Below are positions 23,372 through 29,565 of a stretch of DNA of 29,821 bases, piece by piece. The DNA is taken from contig DATBHM010000103.1 of NCBI GenBank assembly GCA_036557505.1, positions 1 through 29,821 on the forward strand. The letters are read 5' to 3'. This DNA is from DATBHM01 sp036557505. Its GTDB lineage: Bacteria > Actinomycetota > UBA4738 > JACQTL01. The translations under genes were made by a program, and so were the position numbers. How positions within the stretch are numbered: position 1 is the stretch's first letter; each line of letters begins with the position of its first letter. A model generated the notes under the pieces. It saw nothing but the letters and a program-made list of their open reading frames with translations, was not told the DNA's origin and did not search any database.

Positions 23372-24329
23372 AGCGGCAGGCCAGCAGGTTGGGGTGGAGC
23401 AGGCACTGCTTCGCGAGCGCCAGCTGCTCGCCGCCGAACTGCGCGTGGAGGTCCGAGGTCCGCATTCCCACGAGGATCACCAGCACGACCATCACCGCGA
23501 CGACCGTTCCCACCCGGACGAAGTTCTGCATGCGACGCGGTCCGAGGCCGTCGAACACCGCCCCGAGCACCAGGCCCCCGACCAGCCCACCGAGGTGTGC
23601 CCGGTAGTCGATCTGGCTCTCGCCGAGCGTGAGGAACACGTTGAGCAGGATGATCACGATGGCGGACATGAGGTTGGCCCGCGACATCGGGTCGTGGCGC
23701 CGGCGGAAGTTGTAGGCGATGAACGCGCCGAACAGCGCCACGATCGCGCCCGACGCGCCGGCCGAGACCACGCCGGGCGGCCCGAAGACGTAGCTCGCCA
23801 CGCTCCCGCACAGCCCCCCGACCAGGAAGATCGTCGCCCACGCCACCCGGCCCAGGGACTGTTCGACGAACCGTCCGAAGATCAGCAGCGCCCACCCGTT
23901 GAACAGGATGTGCAGCAGCGACAGGTGCAGGAACATCGCCGTGAACAGCCGGTAGTAGTCACCGGCCGCGACGGCCGCCGGCTGCATCCCTCCCCGCACG
24001 ATGAGCGGGTCGGTGCCGCTCGAGGTGAGGCCCAGCCCGAGGCCCTGCCCGGTCACCACCTGCACGACGTAGATGGCAATGAGGATGCCGAGGGTGATGT
24101 TGGTGAGCGAGGCCTGCCGGACCTGACGGACCTGCCGGACCGGTCCCTGCCGGAAGGCCTTGCGGGCCTCGGCCACGCACTCCGGGCACTGGTAGCCGAC
24201 CGGCGCGGGGATCATGCACTCCGGGCAGATCGGGCGACCGCACCGGGTGCAGTGCACCCCGGTGACTTCGTGCGGGTGCCGGTAGCAGAACTCGAACGTC
24301 GCCCCCTGGGAGGGGGCCTCAGGCTCCAT
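23370..24329 (-). CDS. Rhomboid-family intramembrane serine protease with N-terminal zinc-binding segment
   Basis: A 319-residue protein. Residues about 15-51 carry a B-box-like set of metal ligands (C15, H18, C27, C30, C35, C38, C48, C51). From about residue 75 there are six or seven membrane helices. The rhomboid catalytic pair is present: Ser193 in SAGASGAIVALFG and His245 in DYRAHLGGLVGG. HLSLLHILFN supplies the oxyanion asparagine (about N144). Rhomboids cleave substrates within or near the membrane; the target is unknown. The linker contains a VRQVRQVRQ repeat that is also visible in the DNA. The ATG follows a TACGAT box by seven bases. The order zinc segment then rhomboid is common in actinobacteria. 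Confidence 0.94.
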   Translation of the reverse strand: MEPEAPSQGATFEFCYRHPHEVTGVHCTRCGRPICPECMIPAPVGYQCPECVAEARKAFRQGPVRQVRQVRQASLTNITLGILIAIYVVQVVTGQGLGLGLTSSGTDPLIVRGGMQPAAVAAGDYYRLFTAMFLHLSLLHILFNGWALLIFGRFVEQSLGRVAWATIFLVGGLCGSVASYVFGPPGVVSAGASGAIVALFGAFIAYNFRRRHDPMSRANLMSAIVIILLNVFLTLGESQIDYRAHLGGLVGGLVLGAVFDGLGPRRMQNFVRVGTVVAVMVVLVILVGMRTSDLHAQFGGEQLALAKQCLLHPNLLACR

Positions 24330-24336
24330 CTCGTCG

Positions 24337-24342
24337 ATCGTA
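24337..24342 (-). promoter_or_regulatory. -10 box of the rhomboid gene, leaderless
   Basis: TACGAT on the reverse strand ends seven bases before the ATG at 24329. No Shine-Dalgarno is present. Confidence 0.55.
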
Positions 24343-24349
24343 GCAGTGG

Positions 24350-24368
24350 CCCCCGGTTTGCCCGGGGG
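24350..24368 (-). terminator. Strong GC hairpin after the eIF2B-like gene
   Basis: CCCCCGG and CCGGGGG form a perfect 7-bp stem with a five-base loop. The hairpin lies nine bases downstream of the eIF2B-like stop on the reverse strand and just upstream of the rhomboid promoter, separating the two units. It lacks a T tract. Confidence 0.6.
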
Positions 24369-24376
24369 TGCCGGGT

Positions 24377-25144
24377 TCAGGCCTGGAGCCGTTCGGCCAG
24401 CGCCACCAGGCCCGGGTGCATCCGGACCGAGGCGGCGCGGGCCGCGGCCTCCGGCGGCTGGAGCAGGCCCGCCGGGAGCGCGATCCCGGTGAACAGGTGC
24501 AGCGGGACCGCCTGGAAGAGCTCCGGAACCGGGAGCTCACAGGGCACGAGCTTCACGCTCCCGGCCACGGCGTATCGGGGGATGCTCGCGGCGATCGCGG
24601 CCTGCACCAGCTCCAGGGACTTGACCTTGTTGACGACCGACGTCGGGGTGATCGCATCGGCCCCGATGAGGACGGCCTCCGCCGGGACCTCGGCGATCGC
24701 CCGGTCGTCGTCGACCACCTCCACGTCGCTGTACGCGCTGACCATCCCGGCCATGGACAGGCCCTCGCCGCCCGGCCGGGACTCCATGCACACGACCGTG
24801 CGTGGCTTGCGGACGGTGAGGGCCTCGACCACGGTGGCCGACGAGGAGATCGTCAGGATGCGCCCCGGCAACGCGGGGCTGAGGGCGAACGCCGCCGTCG
24901 AGTCGCCGGCCATCTCGCCCCGGAACTTCTGCGCGGCCGCCGCGGGGTCATCCGCGGTGAGCATCGCGTTGCCCAGCCGCCACAGGGGCGCCATCACGGG
25001 GTGGGCGGCGAGGAGCGTCTCGACCGCGTCCGTCAGCTCGTCGGCCGGGATCTCGGGGAGCGCGCGGGCGGCGCGGTCCGCCGTCTCGGCGGCGCCCATC
25101 GTCCGGTCGCCCGCCAGCGCCTCGATGTCGTCCCACGCGGTCAT
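24377..25144 (-). CDS. eIF2B alpha/beta/delta-like protein (sugar-phosphate isomerase superfamily)
   Basis: A 255-residue protein related to eIF2B regulatory subunits, methylthioribose-1-phosphate isomerase and ribose-1,5-bisphosphate isomerase. The diagnostic blocks are CMESRPGGEGLSMA, VLIGADAITPTSVVNKVKSLELV with the conserved Asp, and RYAVAGSVKLVP. The classic catalytic Cys of MTR-1-P isomerase is not clearly placed, so another sugar phosphate or a regulatory role is possible. The start at 25142-25144 is preferred because TACCAT lies ten bases upstream; eleven further in-frame codons exist. It is divergent from the NadD-like nucleotidyltransferase gene, with only 22 bases between start codons. 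That closeness suggests the two are co-regulated. Confidence 0.88.
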   Translation of the reverse strand: MTAWDDIEALAGDRTMGAAETADRAARALPEIPADELTDAVETLLAAHPVMAPLWRLGNAMLTADDPAAAAQKFRGEMAGDSTAAFALSPALPGRILTISSSATVVEALTVRKPRTVVCMESRPGGEGLSMAGMVSAYSDVEVVDDDRAIAEVPAEAVLIGADAITPTSVVNKVKSLELVQAAIAASIPRYAVAGSVKLVPCELPVPELFQAVPLHLFTGIALPAGLLQPPEAAARAASVRMHPGLVALAERLQA

Positions 25145-25154
25145 GGCCCGTGCC

Positions 25155-25160
25155 ATGGTA
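25155..25160 (-). promoter_or_regulatory. -10 box of the eIF2B-like gene
   Basis: TACCAT on the reverse strand ends ten bases before the ATG at 25144. It lies inside the 22-base gap between two divergent start codons, so the promoters of both genes must overlap each other's coding or start region. Confidence 0.5.
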
Positions 25161-25166
25161 CGGGCG

Positions 25167-25865
25167 ATGGACCCCACGGCGATACTGGCGGGGCTTCGGC
25201 CCGGCGGCCGGCCCCGGCTGGTGGTGTGGCCGGACTCGGACGGCGCCCCGGCGTCGGTCGCGCTGCTCTCGGGGTCGTTCGACCCGGTGACGAACGCTCA
25301 CCTCGAGCTGGCCCGCGCCGCCCGGGAGCATGCCGACCTGGCCGTGCTGACGTACTCGGTCCGGACGCTGCCCAAGGAACCCGGCGCGGCCGGTCCGCTG
25401 TTGACCGAGGACGAACGCCTGCGGGTGCTGGCGGACGTGTGTGCTGCCCGGCCCGGCCTGGCCGTGGGGCTGTGCTCGCACGGGCTGCTCGCCGACCAGG
25501 TCGCCGCGGCGACGGATCGGTTCCCGGGGGCGCGGATCTCGGTGATCCTGGGAACCGACAAGCTGGCGCAGCTGTTCGATCCCGTCTGGTACGAGGATCG
25601 CGAGGCGACGCTCGGCGCGCTGTTCGCCGCCGCCGATCTCCGCTACGCGGTCCGGGCCGGGGAGGACGCCGCCGCGGCGCTGTCGGCCGCCGCGGAGCTG
25701 GGCCATGCCGGGCGCATCGGGCCGCTCGACGTCGAGCCTGGCATCGCGGCCGTGTCGTCGCGGATGGTCCGCGCGCTGGTCCGGTCGGGTCGTGACGTGG
25801 CCGGGCTGGTGCCGCCGGAGGCGCTCGACGCGGTGAGGGCGGCCGCCCGCCGCGAGGCCGGCTGA
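25167..25865 (+). CDS. NadD-like nucleotidyltransferase
   Basis: A 232-residue member of the cytidylyltransferase/NadD-like superfamily. The nucleotide-binding motif LLSGSFDPVTNAHLELARAA (about residues 34-53) matches GxFDPxHxxH in form, with asparagine at the first histidine position (T-N-A-H). The C-terminal VSSRMVRALVRSG matches the (I/V)SST.(I/V)R motif. Such enzymes join a nucleotide to a phosphorylated partner, as in NAD or CoA synthesis; the missing first His makes the substrate uncertain. An extra segment of about 30 residues precedes the fold. Three in-frame ATGs lie at 25143, 25155 and 25167; I chose the last because the two upstream ones fall in the promoter and start region of the divergent gene. 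Confidence 0.82.
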   Translation: MDPTAILAGLRPGGRPRLVVWPDSDGAPASVALLSGSFDPVTNAHLELARAAREHADLAVLTYSVRTLPKEPGAAGPLLTEDERLRVLADVCAARPGLAVGLCSHGLLADQVAAATDRFPGARISVILGTDKLAQLFDPVWYEDREATLGALFAAADLRYAVRAGEDAAAALSAAAELGHAGRIGPLDVEPGIAAVSSRMVRALVRSGRDVAGLVPPEALDAVRAAARREAG

Positions 25866-25875
25866 CCCCTCGGGA

Positions 25876-26301
25876 TCACGGCTCGGCGGAGGGCGACGCC
25901 GCCCACCACCTCCAGCCGTCCACGACCACGACGATGGCCGGACCGGTGGGCGGCTCGGCCACGTACTGCGGGTACTTCGCGGCGAGCGCTGCGATCGCCG
26001 CCTCGCGGTCGGGCCCCTCCTCCTCGATGACCGCCGTCCCGTCGGCCCGGACCCACCACAGCCTCGTCCAGTCCTCGGCGTAGCGGTCGACCAGCAGCGA
26101 GACGTTCGGGTACCGGCCGATGTTCACGAGGCGCTGCAGGTGCTTCGTGCGCTTCGGCTTCCCGTCGACCGCCGTCACGACCCAGTCGCCCAGCACGGCG
26201 AAGGTGCACGGGACCACGTGCGGCCGGCCGTCCGGTGAGACGGTGGCCAGGTGGGCGACCCGGGCCTCGGCGAACCGTTGCTGCGCCTCGGTTCGGTTCA
26301 T
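25876..26301 (-). CDS. PPOX-class (split-barrel) F420-dependent oxidoreductase-like protein
   Basis: A 141-residue split-beta-barrel flavin/deazaflavin-binding protein. VAHLATVSPDGRPHVVPCTFAV is the standard start of the pyridoxamine-oxidase-like fold. GKPKRTKHLQRLVNIGRYPNVSLLVDRYAEDW matches the TIGR03668-type F420-dependent group. It lacks extra domains and probably forms a dimer with cofactor bound at the interface. The substrate is unknown. The ATG follows a TACGTT box by six bases, so it has its own promoter although it lies 20 bases downstream of the methyltransferase gene. It converges on the NadD-like gene with only ten bases between stops. Confidence 0.9.
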   Translation of the reverse strand: MNRTEAQQRFAEARVAHLATVSPDGRPHVVPCTFAVLGDWVVTAVDGKPKRTKHLQRLVNIGRYPNVSLLVDRYAEDWTRLWWVRADGTAVIEEEGPDREAAIAALAAKYPQYVAEPPTGPAIVVVVDGWRWWAASPSAEP

Positions 26302-26307
26302 GCCGGC

Positions 26308-26313
26308 AACGTA
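26308..26313 (-). promoter_or_regulatory. -10 box of the PPOX gene, leaderless
   Basis: TACGTT on the reverse strand ends six bases before the ATG at 26301. It lies in the 20-base gap after the methyltransferase gene. Confidence 0.55.
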
Positions 26314-26321
26314 CCCCGGGA

Positions 26322-26933
26322 TCAGGGCAGCACGCCCTCCAGCCGGAGCAGGAACTCCTTGCGCTCCTGCCCTCCGGTGTAGCCGCCCAGCCCGCCGCCC
26401 GAGTGGAGCACCCGGTGGCAGGGCACCACGATCGGGATGGGGTTCGACCCCAGGGCGTTGCCGGCGGCGCGGTAGGCGCGGTCGTTGCCGGCCCGGCCGG
26501 CGACCTCGCGGTACGTGGTGACCGAGCCGAACGGCACCCGCGCCGTGGCCCGCAGCACCTTCGTCGTGAAGCCCCTGGTCAGCGACCAGTCGATTCGGGT
26601 GTCGAACCGCCGCCGGTCGCCGGCGAAGTACTCGTCGAGCTCGCGCCGCAGCGCATCGAGCGAGGACGGCGCCTCGAGCACCCGGGGCGACACCCGGTCG
26701 GCGAGCTCGCCGAGGGCGTCGTCGACGCGTTCGTTCGGATAGGCCAGCCGGACCAGACCCCGGCGGGTGGTCGCCACCAGCAGCGGACCCAACGGCGAGT
26801 CCACCATGGCGTACGCGACGTCGAGCAGGCCGGCCTCCGCGGCGGCATCCGCGAACCCGGCTGCGGCGGTCCGGGACCGGGCCTCCACGTCGAGGCGGCG
26901 CGGCGCGGAATCGAAGGTGTCGGTGTTCGTCAT
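26322..26933 (-). CDS. Methylated-DNA-[protein]-cysteine S-methyltransferase (O6-alkylguanine repair)
   Basis: A 203-residue protein that removes alkyl groups from O6-alkylguanine onto its own cysteine. The active site is PIPIVVPCHRVLHSGG, with Cys172. The DNA-binding part has FTTKVLRATARVPFGSVTTYREVA (helix-turn-helix with the arginine-finger region) and ends in GGYTGGQERKEFLLRLEG. An N-terminal extension of about 38 residues, without cysteines, precedes the usual start of the N-terminal domain (YAMVDSPLGPLLVA). It lacks the Ada transcription domain. Its ATG overlaps the stop of an ECF sigma factor gene (ATGA), so the two are translated together. That arrangement suggests alkylation-linked control by the sigma factor, which is inference. 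Confidence 0.95.
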   Translation of the reverse strand: MTNTDTFDSAPRRLDVEARSRTAAAGFADAAAEAGLLDVAYAMVDSPLGPLLVATTRRGLVRLAYPNERVDDALGELADRVSPRVLEAPSSLDALRRELDEYFAGDRRRFDTRIDWSLTRGFTTKVLRATARVPFGSVTTYREVAGRAGNDRAYRAAGNALGSNPIPIVVPCHRVLHSGGGLGGYTGGQERKEFLLRLEGVLP

Positions 26934-27418
26934 CGTTCGTGTCCTCCCAGGGCCGCGCGCAGCTTCTTGCGGCCCTCGTACGCGTTCGCCCGGGCGGCCT
27001 CCTCGGAGGTGCCGATGGCCTCGGCCACCTCCGCGTAGGGAAGGTCCAGGACGTACCGGTGGACCACCGCGGCCCGCTGGAGCGGGGGCAGCTCCCGGAC
27101 CGCCGCCCACACCTCCGGATCGGTTCCGTCGCCCTCGGCCGCCGGTGCGGCCCGTTCGGGCACGTCGGCCACCGGCACGGCGGACCGCCGGACCCGGCGC
27201 CCGTGGTCCATCGCCTTGTTCGTCGCGATCGTCATCACCCAGGCCCGGAGGTTGGATTCGGGCCGGAGGCGCGGGTACGCCCTCAGCGCCGACAGGAACG
27301 TCTCCTGGAAGCAGTCGTCCGCGCCGTCGCGGCCCACGGTCGCCGCCAGGAACCGGTACACGAGCGAACGGTGCTCCTCGAGGAACACGCTGAACGGCGG
27401 GATCGCGGTTCGTTCCAT
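26930..27418 (-). CDS. ECF-type sigma-70 family RNA polymerase sigma factor
   Basis: A 162-residue sigma factor with only regions 2 and 4. Region 2 reads DDCFQETFLSALRAYPRLRP then NLRAWVMTIATNKAMDHGRR. Region 4 reads LPPLQRAAVVHRYVLDLPYAEVAEAIGTSEEAARANAYEGRKKLRAAL, a full helix-turn-helix for the -35 element. There is no C-terminal extension and no visible anti-sigma gene beside it. The next gene, overlapping by four bases, encodes the O6-alkylguanine methyltransferase. The 44-base gap to the SCO1664-like gene upstream holds no clear promoter, so it may be read from the trio operon, or from an autoregulated promoter I cannot define. Confidence 0.94.
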   Translation of the reverse strand: MERTAIPPFSVFLEEHRSLVYRFLAATVGRDGADDCFQETFLSALRAYPRLRPESNLRAWVMTIATNKAMDHGRRVRRSAVPVADVPERAAPAAEGDGTDPEVWAAVRELPPLQRAAVVHRYVLDLPYAEVAEAIGTSEEAARANAYEGRKKLRAALGGHER

Positions 27419-27462
27419 CGCTCAGGACAACGCCCGGGGGCGGGCCGGCGTGAGGTCGCCGG

Positions 27463-28173
27463 TCACACCGGGGGCCACGGGTAGGGGCGGCCACCGGCCG
27501 GGTAGGGGAACCGCTCGGCACGCGAGACCGCGAGCGCGCGGCGGGCGGTGGCCGCGACCTCGTCGTCGTCGAGGAGCGGCCGGAGCTCCTCGCGCAGGGG
27601 TCCGTTCCCGATCGAGCCGGCGACCCGGCGGGCATCCTCCCGAAGCTCGTCGGGAATGGGCTCGCCGGCGAACTCCCAGATCACCGTGCGGAGCTTCGGC
27701 TCGATCGAGAAGCTCACGCCGTGGTCGATCACGAACACCCCGCCGCCGTCGCGGGCGCACAGGCAGTGGCCCGCTTTCCGGTCGGCGTTGTTCACGATGA
27801 GGTCGAACGCCGCGATGCGGCGGAACTCGTCCCGGCGAGCCGGCTCCTCGGCCATCGTGAAGTAGTGCTGCTCCGGATCGAACTCGACGAACAGCTGCAC
27901 CGAGCCCTCACCGGCCGGCCCGTCGCGGAGCACGGTGGGCGGGACGTCGGGCCACCCGAGCGCCCGCGAAACGGCGTACGCGGCGACCTCGCGCTGGCAG
28001 AGCGTTCCCTCGGGGAAGTCCCACAGCGGCGCCTCGCCCCGGCGGGGCTTGTAGACGACGAGCGCCTCGTCGTCGCCCGAGCGGGCCCGCGCCAGGAACG
28101 TGGAGTTGGAGGAACGCGGGAGCAGGCCGAGGACCTCCAGCGAACCCTCGGTGAGGGCCTTCGACTGGTTCAC
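27463..28173 (-). CDS. SCO1664 family protein (PI3/4-kinase-like fold)
   Basis: A 236-residue protein of the actinobacterial SCO1664 family (TIGR03843-like). It is distantly related to phosphatidylinositol-kinase-like enzymes: VVYKPRRGEAPLWDFPEGTL carries the ATP-binding lysine, DLIVNNADRKAGHCL is a D-x3-N-x2-D type catalytic loop, and VIDHGVSF supplies the metal-binding aspartate. These suggest a kinase active on a small molecule or protein, but no substrate is known. The start is GTG, overlapping the DUF3090 stop by four bases (GTGA). In mycobacteria its homologue lies near mshC of mycothiol synthesis; here the next genes are a sigma factor and the methyltransferase instead. Confidence 0.93.
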   Translation of the reverse strand: MNQSKALTEGSLEVLGLLPRSSNSTFLARARSGDDEALVVYKPRRGEAPLWDFPEGTLCQREVAAYAVSRALGWPDVPPTVLRDGPAGEGSVQLFVEFDPEQHYFTMAEEPARRDEFRRIAAFDLIVNNADRKAGHCLCARDGGGVFVIDHGVSFSIEPKLRTVIWEFAGEPIPDELREDARRVAGSIGNGPLREELRPLLDDDEVAATARRALAVSRAERFPYPAGGRPYPWPPV

Positions 28174-28880
28174 CGGTCCGAACGATCGATCCTGCCGTGA
28201 CCGTTCATCGCGGGGCAGACGTGGCCCTCGGGGTCGATCGGGTTCCCGCAGACCTGGCAGGTCGGCCGGCCCCGGGAGGCGACCATCGCGCCGTGGCGGG
28301 AGAGCGACAGCATCTGTTCCCGCGTCGCGAACATCCGCACGCGCTCGCCCTCCGGCTCGTCCATCGCCTCCATCGCCTCCATGGCCTCGATGGCGTCGGG
28401 GGTCTCGAGGTCCTCGAGCTCCTCGATGGCCTCGAGCCGCTCGGCGACGGCCTCCTCCACCACCGCCTCCTGGATCGCCTCCGCGGGCGCCCCAGGCAGG
28501 CCGTCGTCCTCGTCCTCCTCGTCCTCGTCGCCGCCCTCGCCCACGCCCTCCTCGTCCTCGGCGACGAGCTCGTTGATCTCGAGGAGGAGGAGGTCCCGGT
28601 CCTCGACGTAGCCGATCGACAGGCGACCGGCCCGCCACATCGGTTCGAGGGGCTCCTCGAGGTCCATGGCCGATTCGTCCGGCCCCTCCCCGGTCTCCTT
28701 GCCGACCCGCGCCAGGATCTCGAGGATCGACGCCGACAGCAGCTGGACCTGCTGCTTCTCGACCATCAGCGTCGCGACGTCCTCGTCCTTCCGGCCCTGG
28801 AGGTAGAACGTCCGCTGGCCGGGCGGCCCCACCGCGCCGGCGGTGATCCGGTCCACGGGGTCGAGGTCCATGGAGGTCAT
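28170..28880 (-). CDS. DUF3090 family protein with long acidic insertion
   Basis: A 236-residue DUF3090 protein (TIGR03847-like). The conserved N-terminal part has VGPPGQRTFYLQGRKDEDVATLMVEKQQV and the middle has LSIGYVEDRDLLLLEI. The C-terminal part has FATREQMLSLSRHGAMVASRGRPTCQVCGNPIDPEGHVCP, with a C-X2-C-X10-C cluster and HG that probably binds zinc. Between them, residues about 107-178 are an Asp/Glu/Ala-rich low-complexity stretch with an EAMEAMEAMD repeat, longer than I expect for the family. Its function is unknown; it always travels with the SCO1664 and MSMEG_4193 genes. The ATG lies four bases after the preceding stop; an internal ATG three codons in is an alternative. Confidence 0.92.
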   Translation of the reverse strand: MTSMDLDPVDRITAGAVGPPGQRTFYLQGRKDEDVATLMVEKQQVQLLSASILEILARVGKETGEGPDESAMDLEEPLEPMWRAGRLSIGYVEDRDLLLLEINELVAEDEEGVGEGGDEDEEDEDDGLPGAPAEAIQEAVVEEAVAERLEAIEELEDLETPDAIEAMEAMEAMDEPEGERVRMFATREQMLSLSRHGAMVASRGRPTCQVCGNPIDPEGHVCPAMNGHGRIDRSDR

Positions 28881-28884
28881 CGCG

Positions 28885-29526
28885 TCATGTTCCCATCTTC
28901 CGGGAGCGCGGCTTCGACGGGATGAGGTCGGCCACCGCGCCGGTGTCGTTCACCCGGACGATCCGCGGAACGCCGTCCCCCAGCGCGACGGCCGTCACCG
29001 ACGCCGGCGAGATGACGAGGCGCTGGAAGAGGTCCACGTGTACGCCGGAGTAGTGCGCCAGCAGCAGCCGGATCACGTCGCCGTGGGAGAACGCCGCGAC
29101 CACGCCGCGGGGGTGCGTCGCCGCGATGCGACCCACCTCGCGGGCGGCACGCTCCTGGACCTCGAGCAGGCTCTCGCCGTTCGGGAACCGCGCGTTGGAC
29201 GGCGCGCTCTGCACGGTCCTCCACAGCCGGGTCCTGCTGAGCTGGGCCAGCGTTCGTCCGGTCCAGTCGCCGTACCGGACCTCCCCGAGGTCGTCCACCC
29301 GGGTCACCGACAGGCGCTTCTGCGCGGCGACCGGCTCCGCGGTCTCGAGGCACCGTTCCAGGGGGCTCGAGTAGATGGCGGCGATCCGGACGGGCACGAG
29401 CCGCTCGGCCAGCGCACGAGCCTGGCCACGTCCCTGCTCGGACAGGTGGACGCCGGGCGTCCAGCCGGTGAGCGAGCGGCCGGTGGCCTCGGTGAGCGCG
29501 TGGCGGATGAGCAGCAGCAGCGGCAT
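28885..29526 (-). CDS. MSMEG_4193-type histidine phosphatase (probable phosphomutase)
   Basis: A 213-residue histidine phosphatase matching the MSMEG_4193 group (TIGR03848-like). It starts LLLLIRHALTEATGRSLTGWTPGVHLSEQG with the RH motif. AAIYSSPLERCLETA and the GEVRYGDWTG segment (acid residue) follow, then VVAAFSHGDVIRLLLAHY with the second His. The family is found in mycothiol-producing actinobacteria beside DUF3090 and SCO1664 genes. Here it is the first gene of that trio. The kinase-like SCO1664 and this phosphatase could act on the same metabolite in opposite directions; this is only inference. A TATCCT box lies eleven bases before the ATG. Confidence 0.94.
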   Translation of the reverse strand: MPLLLLIRHALTEATGRSLTGWTPGVHLSEQGRGQARALAERLVPVRIAAIYSSPLERCLETAEPVAAQKRLSVTRVDDLGEVRYGDWTGRTLAQLSRTRLWRTVQSAPSNARFPNGESLLEVQERAAREVGRIAATHPRGVVAAFSHGDVIRLLLAHYSGVHVDLFQRLVISPASVTAVALGDGVPRIVRVNDTGAVADLIPSKPRSRKMGT

Positions 29527-29537
29527 GGGAGCACCCG

Positions 29538-29543
29538 AGGATA
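29538..29543 (-). promoter_or_regulatory. -10 box of the MSMEG_4193-DUF3090-SCO1664 operon
   Basis: TATCCT on the reverse strand ends eleven bases before the ATG at 29526 and lies in the 39-base gap after the histidine kinase gene, so the trio probably has its own promoter. Confidence 0.45.
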
Positions 29544-29565
29544 TCGGGGCCGTCGTGACGCCGCG

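Noticed and set aside
24117..24145. Short repeats of a CTGCCGGAC-like unit within the rhomboid gene as a CRISPR or regulatory repeat
   Set aside because: They encode the VRQVRQVRQ linker in frame, have no spacers, and are explained by the protein sequence.
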